A stretch of DNA of 26,785 nucleotides from CAZEVY01 sp964515555 (GTDB lineage Bacteria; Acidobacteriota; Terriglobia; Bryobacterales; Bryobacteraceae): contig CAZEVY010000077.1 of NCBI GenBank assembly GCA_964515555.1, forward strand, positions 1 to 26,785. The letters run 5' to 3'. The translations under genes and the position numbers were made by a program. Shown here piece after piece: positions 1 to 11,386 of the stretch (the first letter of the stretch is position 1; the number at the start of each line of letters is the position of its first letter). The notes beneath the pieces were generated by a model. That model ran no database searches, was not told the origin of the DNA, and worked only from the letters and a program-made list of their open reading frames with translations.

Positions 1-2
1 GC

Positions 3-815
3 GACGCGGTGTTTGAGTCGTACCGGAGCTTCTACTCCTACGACAAGACCCCGCTGAACTCCCGCATCGAAAAGACCGACGACAGCCAGCCGGACTGGCG
101 GCGAGAGACGGTCAGCTTCGACGCCGCTTACGGTGGGGAGCGGGTCCTGGGACAGATCTATCTGCCGAAAAAAACTCCGCCTCCCTTTCAGGCCGTGATC
201 CACTTCCCCAGCGGCACTGCCAACTTTTCCGGGTCGAGTGAAAACGCCACCGAGCAGGCCTTCTTTCTCCACTATGTCCGCGGCGGGCGCGCGGTGTTGA
301 TGGTGGTCGCCAAGGGCCAGTTTGAGCGCCGTCATCCGAACTGGCGCGACGCGCTGCTGGGGCCCAACCAGCGCCGGGACCTGCATGTGATGCGGGCCAA
401 GGATGTCGGACGCGCCATCGATTACCTGGAGACGCGAAAAGACATTCGAATCGACAAGCTGGCCTATAGCGGGGTCTCCAACGTGGGTCACCTGGGGACG
501 CAGCACGCGGCCGTGGATCCTCGTCTCAAGGCGATCGTTTATGTCGGCGGGGGATTCATCTATGCCAGCGTTCCGCCCGAGGTGGACGCTGTGAATTTCG
601 CTCCTCGGGTGCGAATCCCGGCGCTGATGCTGAACGGCCGTTACGACTCGATCTATCCAGTCGAGACCACCCAGGCGCCGTTGTTTCGACTGCTCGGCAC
701 GCCGGCGCGCGACAAGCGGCATGTGATCTTCCACAGCGGCCACATTCCTCCGAGGCAGGAGATCATCAAGGAATCGCTGGCCTGGCTGGACAGGTATCTC
801 GGCCCGGTGGAATAA
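3..815 (+). CDS. C-terminal alpha/beta hydrolase (dienelactone hydrolase-like) domain, probably the tail of a Ser/Thr kinase-hydrolase fusion; 5'-truncated
   Basis: The frame is open to the left edge, and the GTG at 9 has no visible ribosome site, so the true start lies upstream. The visible ~270 residues look like the alpha/beta-hydrolase tail that acidobacterial genomes often carry behind a eukaryotic-type Ser/Thr kinase; I recall that arrangement, but the kinase part is not in view. Motifs, numbered from the GTG: HFPSG near residue 65, the nucleophile region YSGVSNVGHLG with Ser157, an acid in NGRYDSIYP, and the histidine in HSGHIPPR near the C-terminus. A Ser-Asp-His triad is therefore possible. 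The nucleophile elbow reads G-V-S-N-V rather than the classical G-x-S-x-G, so activity is uncertain. Substrate unknown. The gene converges on the acyl-CoA ligase at 866. Confidence 0.7.
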   Translation, partial: DAVFESYRSFYSYDKTPLNSRIEKTDDSQPDWRRETVSFDAAYGGERVLGQIYLPKKTPPPFQAVIHFPSGTANFSGSSENATEQAFFLHYVRGGRAVLMVVAKGQFERRHPNWRDALLGPNQRRDLHVMRAKDVGRAIDYLETRKDIRIDKLAYSGVSNVGHLGTQHAAVDPRLKAIVYVGGGFIYASVPPEVDAVNFAPRVRIPALMLNGRYDSIYPVETTQAPLFRLLGTPARDKRHVIFHSGHIPPRQEIIKESLAWLDRYLGPVE

Positions 816-821
816 CAGGCC

Positions 822-843
822 CGCGCGATCATCCGTTCGCGCG
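822..843. terminator. Candidate bidirectional hairpin between convergent genes
   Basis: A 7-bp perfect stem, CGCGCGA (822-828) and TCGCGCG (837-843), closes an 8-nt loop in the 50-bp gap between the hydrolase stop (815) and the acyl-CoA ligase stop (866). There is no T-run on either side, so it is not a canonical intrinsic terminator. Its position between convergent 3' ends makes a transcript-end role plausible. Confidence 0.3.
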
Positions 844-865
844 CCGGCTGGGAAGGCGCCCTACA

Positions 866-3619
866 TCACACGCCGGCGAGGGCGGGCTGCGCCTCGAACT
901 CGAGCGACGCCGACACCGTGCTGTCGCCCATCTCGCGCGTGAACTGGAAGCCGAGCTTGCGGCACAGGCTCTGCATCGTGTAGTTCTCGGCGTGAATCTC
1001 GGCGACGGCGCGCCCGACGCCCTCGCGCCGCGCCACGTCGACCAGCCGCCGCAACATCTCCGATCCGAGGCCCTGCCCCTGGAAGTTGTCGCGGATCACC
1101 AGCGCCAGTTCGGCGTCGCGCGAGGCCGGCTGCTTGTGCAGGCGGGCGACGCCGGCGATCTCGCCTCCGGCGACGGCCACCAGCGCCATCTCGCGATCGT
1201 AATCGATGAAGCACATCCGCACCAGCCGCTCGTGCGCGACACGCTGGTTCAGCTTCATCATGTGCAGGTAGCGGAAGTAGACCGTGCGATCCGAGAGCGT
1301 TTCATGGAAGCGCACCATCATCGGCTCGTCCTCGGGGCGGATAGGCCGAATGACGACATCGACGCCGGACTTCCCGGTCCAGCGGCCCTCGTACTGCGAC
1401 GGGTAGGGGCGAATGGCGAGCTTTGGGAGATCCTCCTCACGCGCGGCGCCGTCGAGCACGATGCGGGCGTCGAGAGCCACGATGCGCTCGGGCGAGGCGA
1501 CGAGTGGATTGATGTCGATCTCACGGATCCAGCGTTGCTCGGCGACCAACTGGCTGAAGCGCACCAGCAGGCGCTCGAGCGCCGGGATATCCACCGCGGC
1601 GCGCCCGCGCACGCCGCCGAGCGCCTTGAACACGCGCGTCTGTTCCATCATGCGCCGCGCCAGCGTGGTGTTGAGCGGGGGCAGCGCCAGTGCGCGGTCC
1701 TGGAAGACCTCGACAAGCTGTCCGCCCAGCCCGAACAGCAGCACGGGACCGAACTGCGGGTCGACGCTCGATCCCAGGATCAGCTCGTAGCCGTCGCGGG
1801 CGCGGATCATGGGCTGCACGCTGACGCCGAGGAAGTGTCCCTCGCCGGCCTTGACGCGCACCGATTCGGCGATTGCACGGAAGGCCGCCCGAACCGCCGC
1901 TTCGTCGGCCAGGTCGAGGCGCACGCCGCCGACGTCGGTCTTGTGCGTGATCGTCCGCGAGTGCAGCTTCAGCACCACCGGATAGCCGATGCGCGACGCC
2001 GCGGCCACGGCGCCGTCTTCGGTCTCCGCCACGATCGACTGCGCCACCGGGATGCCGTAAGCCGCCAGCACCTGTTTCGATTCGTCCTCGGTGAGCAGCG
2101 ACCGTCCGGCGTCGCGCGCGCCCTGGAGGATCGTCCCGACCCGGGCGCGGTCGACGGCCTCGGATTCGCCGACCAGGGAAGGAGTCTCGTACAGTCCGCG
2201 CAGGTTGTAGCTGTAGGAGGCCATGTACTGGAAGGCGCGCACGGCGGTGTCGGGGTAGGGAAACGTCGGAATCCCGGCGGCGTTGAGGATCTGGACGCCC
2301 GCGGCGACGTCGGCGCCGCCCATCCAGCTCGCGATCACCGGCTTGTTCCACTGCCCGGCGTGGGCGCGCAGCGCCTCGGCGGTCTGCGTGGGGTCGGTCA
2401 TGGCCTGGGGGGCGAGGACGGCGAGAATTCCGTCGGAATTCGGATCCTTGGTTACGATTTCGAGAGCTTTTGCGTAGCGCTCGGCGGGCGCGTCGCCCAG
2501 GATATCGATGGGATTGCCGCGGCTCCAGTGCGGCGGCAGCAGCGCGTTGAGCGCTTCCATCGTCTCGGGCGAAAGCTCGGCGAGCTGGCCGCCGTTGGCG
2601 ATCAGCGAATCGGTGGCGAGCACGGCGGGGCCGCCCGCGTTGGTCAGGATGGTCAGCCGGGGACCGGCGGGCCGGGGCTGTTTCGAGAGCACCTCGGCCA
2701 TGTAAAAGAGGTCGGCGATGTTGTTCACCCGCAGGACGCCACAGCGCCGGAAGGCAGCATCGAGGACGTCATCGCTGCCAGTGAGGGCGCCGGTGTGGGA
2801 CTGAGCGGCCTTGCCACCGGCTGCGGTTCGGCCCGCCTTGATCACGATGATCGGCTTGCGGAGGGCCACTTCCCGTGCGGCGGATAGGAAGGAACGGGCG
2901 TCGCCGACCGATTCCATATAAATAAGAATGCTGCGCGTACGAGGATCGTTGCCGAGATAGTCGATCAGGTCTCCCCAGCCCACGTCGACCATGGAGCCGA
3001 CCGAGATGAAGGCGCTGAATCCGACCATCTCCTGAAAACTCCAGTCCAGGACGGCCGTGCACAGCGCGCCGCTCTGGCTGATGAATCCGACGTTGCCGGG
3101 CCGCGCGATGGCCCGCGCGAAAGTCGCGTTGAATCCCGTCGCCGGGCACATGAGGCCGAGACAGTTCGGCCCGATGATGCGCAGGCCGCCGCGGCGCGCC
3201 TCCTCGAACAGGCGCTGTTCGAGCGCCGCCCCGGGAGGTCCGAGCTCCTTGAAACCGGCCGTGATGACGATGGCGGCCCCGACGCCCGCGTCGACGCACT
3301 CGCGAATGACGCCGGGCACGGCGGGCGCCGGCGTCACCACTACCGCCAGGTCGACTTCGGCGGGAACGTCGGCGACGGTCTTGTAGGCCTTGATACCGAG
3401 CACGCTCGAGCGCTTGGGATTCACCGGAAACACCGCGCCGCCGAACTGCGAGCTGATGAGGTTCCACAGCACGGTGCGGCCGACGCTTCCGGGCGCCTCG
3501 GTCGCGCCGATGACGGCTACGTTGGAAGGCTGTAGGAAGACGTCGAGCGGATGGCGGCCGCCGCCGAACAGGTCGTGGGCGGACTCGGCGCCGGTCTTGG
3601 AGCCTCTCTCGGATTTCAT
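866..3619 (-). CDS. Bifunctional ADP-forming acetate/acyl-CoA ligase with C-terminal GNAT acetyltransferase domain
   Basis: 917 residues. The start ATG (3619-3617) overlaps the upstream stop by 4 bp (ATGA); the frame stays open further upstream, but that part lies over the upstream gene in another frame. Domains in order: CoA-binding Rossmann domain (about 28-125, with VAVIGATEAPGSVG), succinyl-CoA ligase-like flavodoxin domains (about 150-460), ATP-grasp domain (about 480-705), and a GNAT domain (about 745-905) with the acetyl-CoA loop FQGQGLG. His275, in QSHTGALTG, matches the phospho-histidine of ADP-forming acyl-CoA ligases. As I recall, the ligase-like domain of the Salmonella protein acetyltransferase Pat lacks this histidine. 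Its retention suggests a working ligase (acetyl-CoA + ADP + Pi to acetate + CoA + ATP) as well as protein acetylation. It is the last gene of the operon with nifJ, which would supply the acetyl-CoA. Confidence 0.9.
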   Translation of the reverse strand: MKSERGSKTGAESAHDLFGGGRHPLDVFLQPSNVAVIGATEAPGSVGRTVLWNLISSQFGGAVFPVNPKRSSVLGIKAYKTVADVPAEVDLAVVVTPAPAVPGVIRECVDAGVGAAIVITAGFKELGPPGAALEQRLFEEARRGGLRIIGPNCLGLMCPATGFNATFARAIARPGNVGFISQSGALCTAVLDWSFQEMVGFSAFISVGSMVDVGWGDLIDYLGNDPRTRSILIYMESVGDARSFLSAAREVALRKPIIVIKAGRTAAGGKAAQSHTGALTGSDDVLDAAFRRCGVLRVNNIADLFYMAEVLSKQPRPAGPRLTILTNAGGPAVLATDSLIANGGQLAELSPETMEALNALLPPHWSRGNPIDILGDAPAERYAKALEIVTKDPNSDGILAVLAPQAMTDPTQTAEALRAHAGQWNKPVIASWMGGADVAAGVQILNAAGIPTFPYPDTAVRAFQYMASYSYNLRGLYETPSLVGESEAVDRARVGTILQGARDAGRSLLTEDESKQVLAAYGIPVAQSIVAETEDGAVAAASRIGYPVVLKLHSRTITHKTDVGGVRLDLADEAAVRAAFRAIAESVRVKAGEGHFLGVSVQPMIRARDGYELILGSSVDPQFGPVLLFGLGGQLVEVFQDRALALPPLNTTLARRMMEQTRVFKALGGVRGRAAVDIPALERLLVRFSQLVAEQRWIREIDINPLVASPERIVALDARIVLDGAAREEDLPKLAIRPYPSQYEGRWTGKSGVDVVIRPIRPEDEPMMVRFHETLSDRTVYFRYLHMMKLNQRVAHERLVRMCFIDYDREMALVAVAGGEIAGVARLHKQPASRDAELALVIRDNFQGQGLGSEMLRRLVDVARREGVGRAVAEIHAENYTMQSLCRKLGFQFTREMGDSTVSASLEFEAQPALAGV

Positions 3620-4619
3620 GCGAGCGCTCTCCGCAGCGCGTACGAGCTCAGCACCTTCATATAATTGCCGCGTTCGTAGGCGGAGGGGTCTCCGGAGTGC
3701 AGGCGGCACATCGAGCCGCGCATCTGGTCGACGGATTCGTACTCGCGCTCCTCCATCCAGTCGACCATGTCGTTGAGGATACGCGAAGCGAAGCCGATGC
3801 CGTGGCGCAACAGGCACGATGTCGTCATGGCGACCTTGGCGCCCGCCAGCAGACATTTCAGGACATCGGCGCCGGAATGGACGCCGCCGGTGACCGCCAG
3901 GTCGCACCCGACCGACCCGAACAGAATCGCCGTCCAGTGCAGACGTAGAGGCAGCTCCTGCGAGGTGCTCAACACCAGATGCGGTTTGACGTCGAGTTCG
4001 TCGAGGTCGTAGTCCGGCTGGTAAAAGCGATTGAACAGCACCAGCGCGCGCGCCCCCGCCTCCTCCAGCCGCCGCGCGGTGTGCGGCAGGGACGTGTAGA
4101 ACGGCGCCAGCTTCACCGCCAGTGGAAAGCGCACGCTGTCGCGAATGTTCGACACCAGGTCCACGCACTCCTGCTCCACGTCGGCGCCGTTGCGATTGGC
4201 GTCCGTCGGGATGTTGTAGATGTTCAGCTCGAGCGCGTCGGCGCCGGCCTGTTCGATCCAGCGCGCGTAGCGGATCCAACCGCCGCTCGAGATGCCGTTC
4301 AGGCTGGCGATCACCGGAATGCCCACCGACCGCTTCAGCCGGTAGACGAACTCCAGATAACCGTCCGTCCCGATATTGTAATGGCTCAGGTCCGGAAAGT
4401 AACTTAGCGATTCGCCGTAGCTCTCGGCGCCGTGGGAGAGATAACGGTCGAGATTGATCGACTCGATCTCGATCTGCTCCTCGAAGAGCGAATGCAGGAC
4501 GACGGCGGAGATGCCGGCCTCCTCCATGCGGCGCACGTTATCGATCTCCGACTGCAAGGGTCCCGAAGAGGCCACCAGCGGCGAGCGCAGTTTCAACCCG
4601 AGGTAGGTGGTGGAGATGT

Positions 4620-4623
<4 letters not shown>
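3616..4623 (-). CDS. Dihydroorotate dehydrogenase-like FMN protein
   Basis: 335 residues, TIM-barrel flavoprotein of the PyrD/dihydroorotate dehydrogenase superfamily. N-terminal LGLKLRSPLVASSGPL and the C-terminal phosphate-binding segment LAVTGGVHSGADVLKCLLAG are typical of the family. The segment where true class 1 enzymes have the catalytic Cys/Ser (usually in an N-x-S/C-x-P-N context) reads LNIYNIPTD, so pyrimidine synthesis is unlikely. A companion redox role for the neighbouring pyruvate:ferredoxin oxidoreductase is more plausible, since DHOD-like genes are often found beside nifJ. The start ATG (4623-4621) overlaps the nifJ stop by 4 bp, and its own stop overlaps the ligase start by 4 bp. 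The open frame upstream of the ATG lies inside nifJ and was not used. True electron donor and acceptor are unknown. Confidence 0.88.
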
Positions 4624-8189
<3,566 letters not shown>

Positions 8190-8426
8190 GCATCTCTAAC
8201 GGGTGCATTCCGCATGCCACCGTGGAAGCCCGCCGTCGTGCGGTTTCCCGGCTGCGCCGAGCCGCGGCTGGGGCAAATTCCCCAATTCAGGTGTGGAATG
8301 ACGCACCACAGGAGCCGACTCAATGGCCAACCCCACGGGAATCAATTGGATGACGACTGAATGTCGTGGAACCAACCGTGCATCTGGGCTTAATGTGTGT
8401 CTCGGCTTAATGGCAGGAGATTGAAG
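8190..8426. promoter_or_regulatory. Divergent control region between nifJ operon and cytochrome operon
   Basis: A 237-bp gene-free stretch between two start codons facing away from each other. Visible elements: TGGGG-CAAATT-CCCCA (8269-8284); TGTGG-N9-CCACA (8292-8310); ACGAC-TGAAT-GTCGT (8353-8367); and a 9-bp direct repeat GGCTTAATG at 8387-8395 and 8404-8412, 17 bp apart. Any of these could be operators. I see no convincing -35/-10 pair or sigma-54 -24/-12 element on either strand. Confidence 0.5.
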
Positions 8427-10451
8427 ATGAAAGCTCGACTCGGCATCACTCTAAAGGTTGCAGTCGCCGTCGCCGTCCTGGTTTCGGCGGCGGGTTTGAT
8501 CAGCGCGCCTAACTCGCTGTTCACGACCAGCGACAAGGCGTATTACGCCGACCCCAACCTCGTCAATTTCGTCAGGCCCGGCCTCACAGTGACGATCCTT
8601 TCGGCGTCAATCGCCGCCGACGGGTCCATCCAGACGCGCTTCCGTCTGACCGACCCGCGCGGCCTCGGACTCGACCGCCTCGGCGTGACCACGCCCGGGC
8701 CGGTGTCGATCAGCTTCATCGCGGCGCATATCCCCAGAGGCCAGACGCAATACGTGGCCTACACGACGCGCGTGCAGACCAGCCCCATCAACGGGCGGTC
8801 GGCGACCCAGGCCGCCGGGCAGAACAACGGAACCTTCACCGCTGTCGGCGACGGCGAGTACACCTACACGTTCAGCACGCGCGCGCCGTCGACCATCGAC
8901 CGCTCCGCGACGCACACCATCGGCGCTTACTCCAGCCGAAACCTCAGCGAGTTCGCGCTGCCCAACAACTACGACGATGCCGTCTTCAACTTCGTGCCGG
9001 ACGGCTCGGCGGTGGTGACGACGCGCGACGTCATTAGGACGGCCACCTGCAACGGTTGCCACGACCAGATGGCGTTCCACGGCGGCTCGCGGCGCAGCTT
9101 GGAGTTGTGCGTGATGTGCCATACGCCGCAGACGACGGATCCCGATACCGGCAACACGGTTGACATGCCGGTGATGGCGCACAAGATTCACATGGGCCGC
9201 AGTCTTCCCAGTGTGGTGGCGGGCGGTAAGTACCAGATCATCGGAAATCAGCAATCCCTGCACGACTACTCGACCGTTGCGTTTCCGGCCGGTGTCAACA
9301 ACTGCCAGGCCTGTCATAAGGAAAACGCGACGCAGAAGGACGCGTGGCTCAATCCCTCGCGTGCCGCCTGCGGCGCCTGCCACGACAACACGAACTTCGC
9401 CACCGGCGCGGGCCACGTAGACATGCCGCAGGTCTCCGACAACCAGTGCAAGAACTGCCACACGCCGCAGGGTGAACTGGAGTACGACGCCTCGATCATC
9501 GGTGCGCACATGACCGCAACCCTATCGCCGAGCCTGCCGGGCACGGTGTTCGAGCTGAAACAGGTCGCCGACGGCACGGCAGGGAGCAAGCCGACGGTGG
9601 TTTTCTCGATCAAGGACAAATCCGGGAGAACCATCCTTCCGTCGGAGATGACCAGGCTGGCGCTGGTGCTGGCCGGTCCCACCAGCGACTACAAGACATA
9701 CGTAAGCCAGGACGCACGTCAGGCCCAGGGGTCGGGCGGCGAGTTCTACTGGACCTTCGGCACGGCCATTCCGGCCGACGCCAAGGGCAGCTTCACGGTC
9801 GGCATTGAAGGCTATCGCAACCAGACCTTGCTGGCCGGCACGACCCAGCAGATGACCGTGCGCGACGCGGGCGTCAACAAAGTGCTGCACTTCTCCGTCG
9901 ACGGATCGGCGGTGGCGCCGCGGCGCCAAGTGGTCTCGCTGGCGAAGTGCAACGCCTGCCACTCGAACTTGAGTCTCCACGGCAGTAACCGCAACCAGAT
10001 CGAGATGTGCGTGCTCTGTCATAATCCTGTGGAGACGGACGCGGCGCGCCGGCCGGCGGGTCAGTTGCCGGCGCAGTCGGTCGACTTCCGCACCATGATT
10101 CACCGGATTCACACCGGCGACGAGCTAGGGTTCGAGTACTCGATCTTCGGATTCGGCGGCACGGCCATCGGCTTCAATGAAGTCGGTTATCCGGGCGACC
10201 GGCGGAACTGCTCCACATGCCATGTGAACAACTCCGAGCAACTGCCGCTGGCGGCGGCGCGGAGCGTTGTCAACGACCCGCGCGGGCCGCTCAGTCCGAT
10301 GGGTCCGACCACGGCGGCCTGCACGAGCTGCCACACGAGCATCGCCACGGCGTCGCATGCGCTGGTGAATACCTCGGCGCTCGGCGAGAGCTGCGCGACG
10401 TGTCACGGGCCGAACGCAGAGTTCTCGATCAACAAAGTACACGCGCGATGA
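8427..10451 (+). CDS. OmcA/MtrC-family decaheme c-type cytochrome
   Basis: 674 residues. ATG 8427 is chosen over the in-frame GTG at 8397 because AGGAGA (8415-8420) lies 6 bp upstream and a signal peptide (Lys/Arg followed by a VAVAVAVLVSAAG core) then begins directly. It has exactly ten CXXCH haem sites, first Cys at 208, 228, 293, 315, 341, 508, 528, 595, 632 and 656. They form two pentahaem blocks separated by a haem-free beta-rich region (about 350-505) and preceded by another (about 30-205). This is the domain I-II-III-IV plan of MtrC/OmcA, the cell-surface terminal of metal-reducing conduits. There is no lipobox cysteine after the signal peptide, unlike Shewanella MtrC/OmcA, so surface attachment must differ. 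First gene of a four-gene cytochrome operon; its stop overlaps the next ATG by 4 bp. Confidence 0.93.
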   Translation: MKARLGITLKVAVAVAVLVSAAGLISAPNSLFTTSDKAYYADPNLVNFVRPGLTVTILSASIAADGSIQTRFRLTDPRGLGLDRLGVTTPGPVSISFIAAHIPRGQTQYVAYTTRVQTSPINGRSATQAAGQNNGTFTAVGDGEYTYTFSTRAPSTIDRSATHTIGAYSSRNLSEFALPNNYDDAVFNFVPDGSAVVTTRDVIRTATCNGCHDQMAFHGGSRRSLELCVMCHTPQTTDPDTGNTVDMPVMAHKIHMGRSLPSVVAGGKYQIIGNQQSLHDYSTVAFPAGVNNCQACHKENATQKDAWLNPSRAACGACHDNTNFATGAGHVDMPQVSDNQCKNCHTPQGELEYDASIIGAHMTATLSPSLPGTVFELKQVADGTAGSKPTVVFSIKDKSGRTILPSEMTRLALVLAGPTSDYKTYVSQDARQAQGSGGEFYWTFGTAIPADAKGSFTVGIEGYRNQTLLAGTTQQMTVRDAGVNKVLHFSVDGSAVAPRRQVVSLAKCNACHSNLSLHGSNRNQIEMCVLCHNPVETDAARRPAGQLPAQSVDFRTMIHRIHTGDELGFEYSIFGFGGTAIGFNEVGYPGDRRNCSTCHVNNSEQLPLAAARSVVNDPRGPLSPMGPTTAACTSCHTSIATASHALVNTSALGESCATCHGPNAEFSINKVHAR

Positions 10452-11386
10452 AGGCCGCCGGGTGGTGGGTCTGCGCGCTGGCGGGGCCGCTGCTCTTGGG
10501 ACAACCGGCTCCGCCGGCGCCGGAACAGGCGCCGCCCGCGGCGCAACAGGCCGCGCCTGCCAAGGCCGACTACATCGGTTCGGAGATGTGCGCCGCTTGT
10601 CACGAGGACATCTCGAAGGCGTTCCAGAAAAACCCGCACGCACTTCTGGAAAAGGACAAGCGCCGCGGCTGGGAGACCAGAAGCTGCGAGTCCTGCCACG
10701 GGCCGGGGTCGAAGCACGCCGAATCGGGAGAGGCCGCCTCCATCCGCAATCCGGCCAAGCTGAAACCGGCGGAGACCGATCGCACCTGCCTGAGCTGTCA
10801 TAAAGGACAGACGACGCACGCGGGCCGCGTCATGAGCGGCCACGGACGCAGTCAGGTGAGCTGCGCCGCCTGCCATTCCGTCCACAAAACGCCGGCTGTG
10901 AAGGCCGATTGCGCGGGATGCCACACCAGCGTGCGCGCGGCCTTCACCAAGCCGCACACGCACAAGGTCGCCTTCGAGAACAAGCCCGGTGCGATGTCGT
11001 GCACAGACTGTCACAATCCCCACGGAACGCTGCTGCGCGCCAACACGCGCGTCTTCGCGTCGAACGAGCCGGGATGCCTGCGGTGTCACGGCGACAAGCG
11101 CGGACCGTTCGCCTTCGAGCACGCGCCGGTGAAACTGGAGAGCTGCGCGACCTGCCACGAGCCGCACGGGTCGGCCAATCCCCGCATGCTGACGCGGGCC
11201 GACATGGCGACGCTGTGCCTGGAGTGTCATGCCGGGATCGCGACGCCGTCGGGCGCGACGCGCTCAGGCGCGCTGGGGGGCATACCTCCGGCGTTCCACG
11301 ACCTGCGGAATCCGCGCTTCCGCAACTGCACGGTGTGTCATCAGAAGATTCACGGGTCGCACGTGAACCGGGCTTTGCTGCGATGA
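10448..11386 (+). CDS. MtrA/DmsE-family periplasmic decaheme c-type cytochrome
   Basis: 312 residues with a signal peptide (MKAAGWWVCALAGPLLLGQ), then a Pro/Ala/Gln-rich linker to about residue 38. Ten CXXCH motifs follow between Cys48 and Cys294, mostly evenly spaced with intervening distal histidines, as in MtrA/DmsE. In characterised systems this protein lies inside the MtrB barrel and carries electrons across the outer membrane between periplasmic donors and the outer cytochrome. ATG 10448 overlaps the previous stop (ATGA), and its own stop overlaps the barrel gene start in the same way. The order decaheme MtrC-like, MtrA-like, MtrB-like is that of an mtrCAB locus. The direction of electron flow (reduction of minerals or uptake, as in pio systems) cannot be told from sequence. 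Confidence 0.93.
   Translation: MKAAGWWVCALAGPLLLGQPAPPAPEQAPPAAQQAAPAKADYIGSEMCAACHEDISKAFQKNPHALLEKDKRRGWETRSCESCHGPGSKHAESGEAASIRNPAKLKPAETDRTCLSCHKGQTTHAGRVMSGHGRSQVSCAACHSVHKTPAVKADCAGCHTSVRAAFTKPHTHKVAFENKPGAMSCTDCHNPHGTLLRANTRVFASNEPGCLRCHGDKRGPFAFEHAPVKLESCATCHEPHGSANPRMLTRADMATLCLECHAGIATPSGATRSGALGGIPPAFHDLRNPRFRNCTVCHQKIHGSHVNRALLR

Noticed and set aside
992..2887. Long plus-strand frame opposite the acyl-CoA ligase, and similar frames opposite other genes
   Set aside because: No recognisable motif, biased composition, and no ribosome site; the opposite strand carries a conserved multi-domain enzyme.
3620..4279. Upstream extension of the acyl-CoA ligase reading frame
   Set aside because: The extended frame overlaps the DHOD-like gene in another frame, has Arg-rich shadow composition, and the family N-terminus begins after the ATG at 3619.
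8269..8310. Sigma-54 (-24/-12) promoter in the divergent region
   Set aside because: GG and GC doublets at the required spacing (TGGCAC-N5-TTGC type) are not found on either strand.
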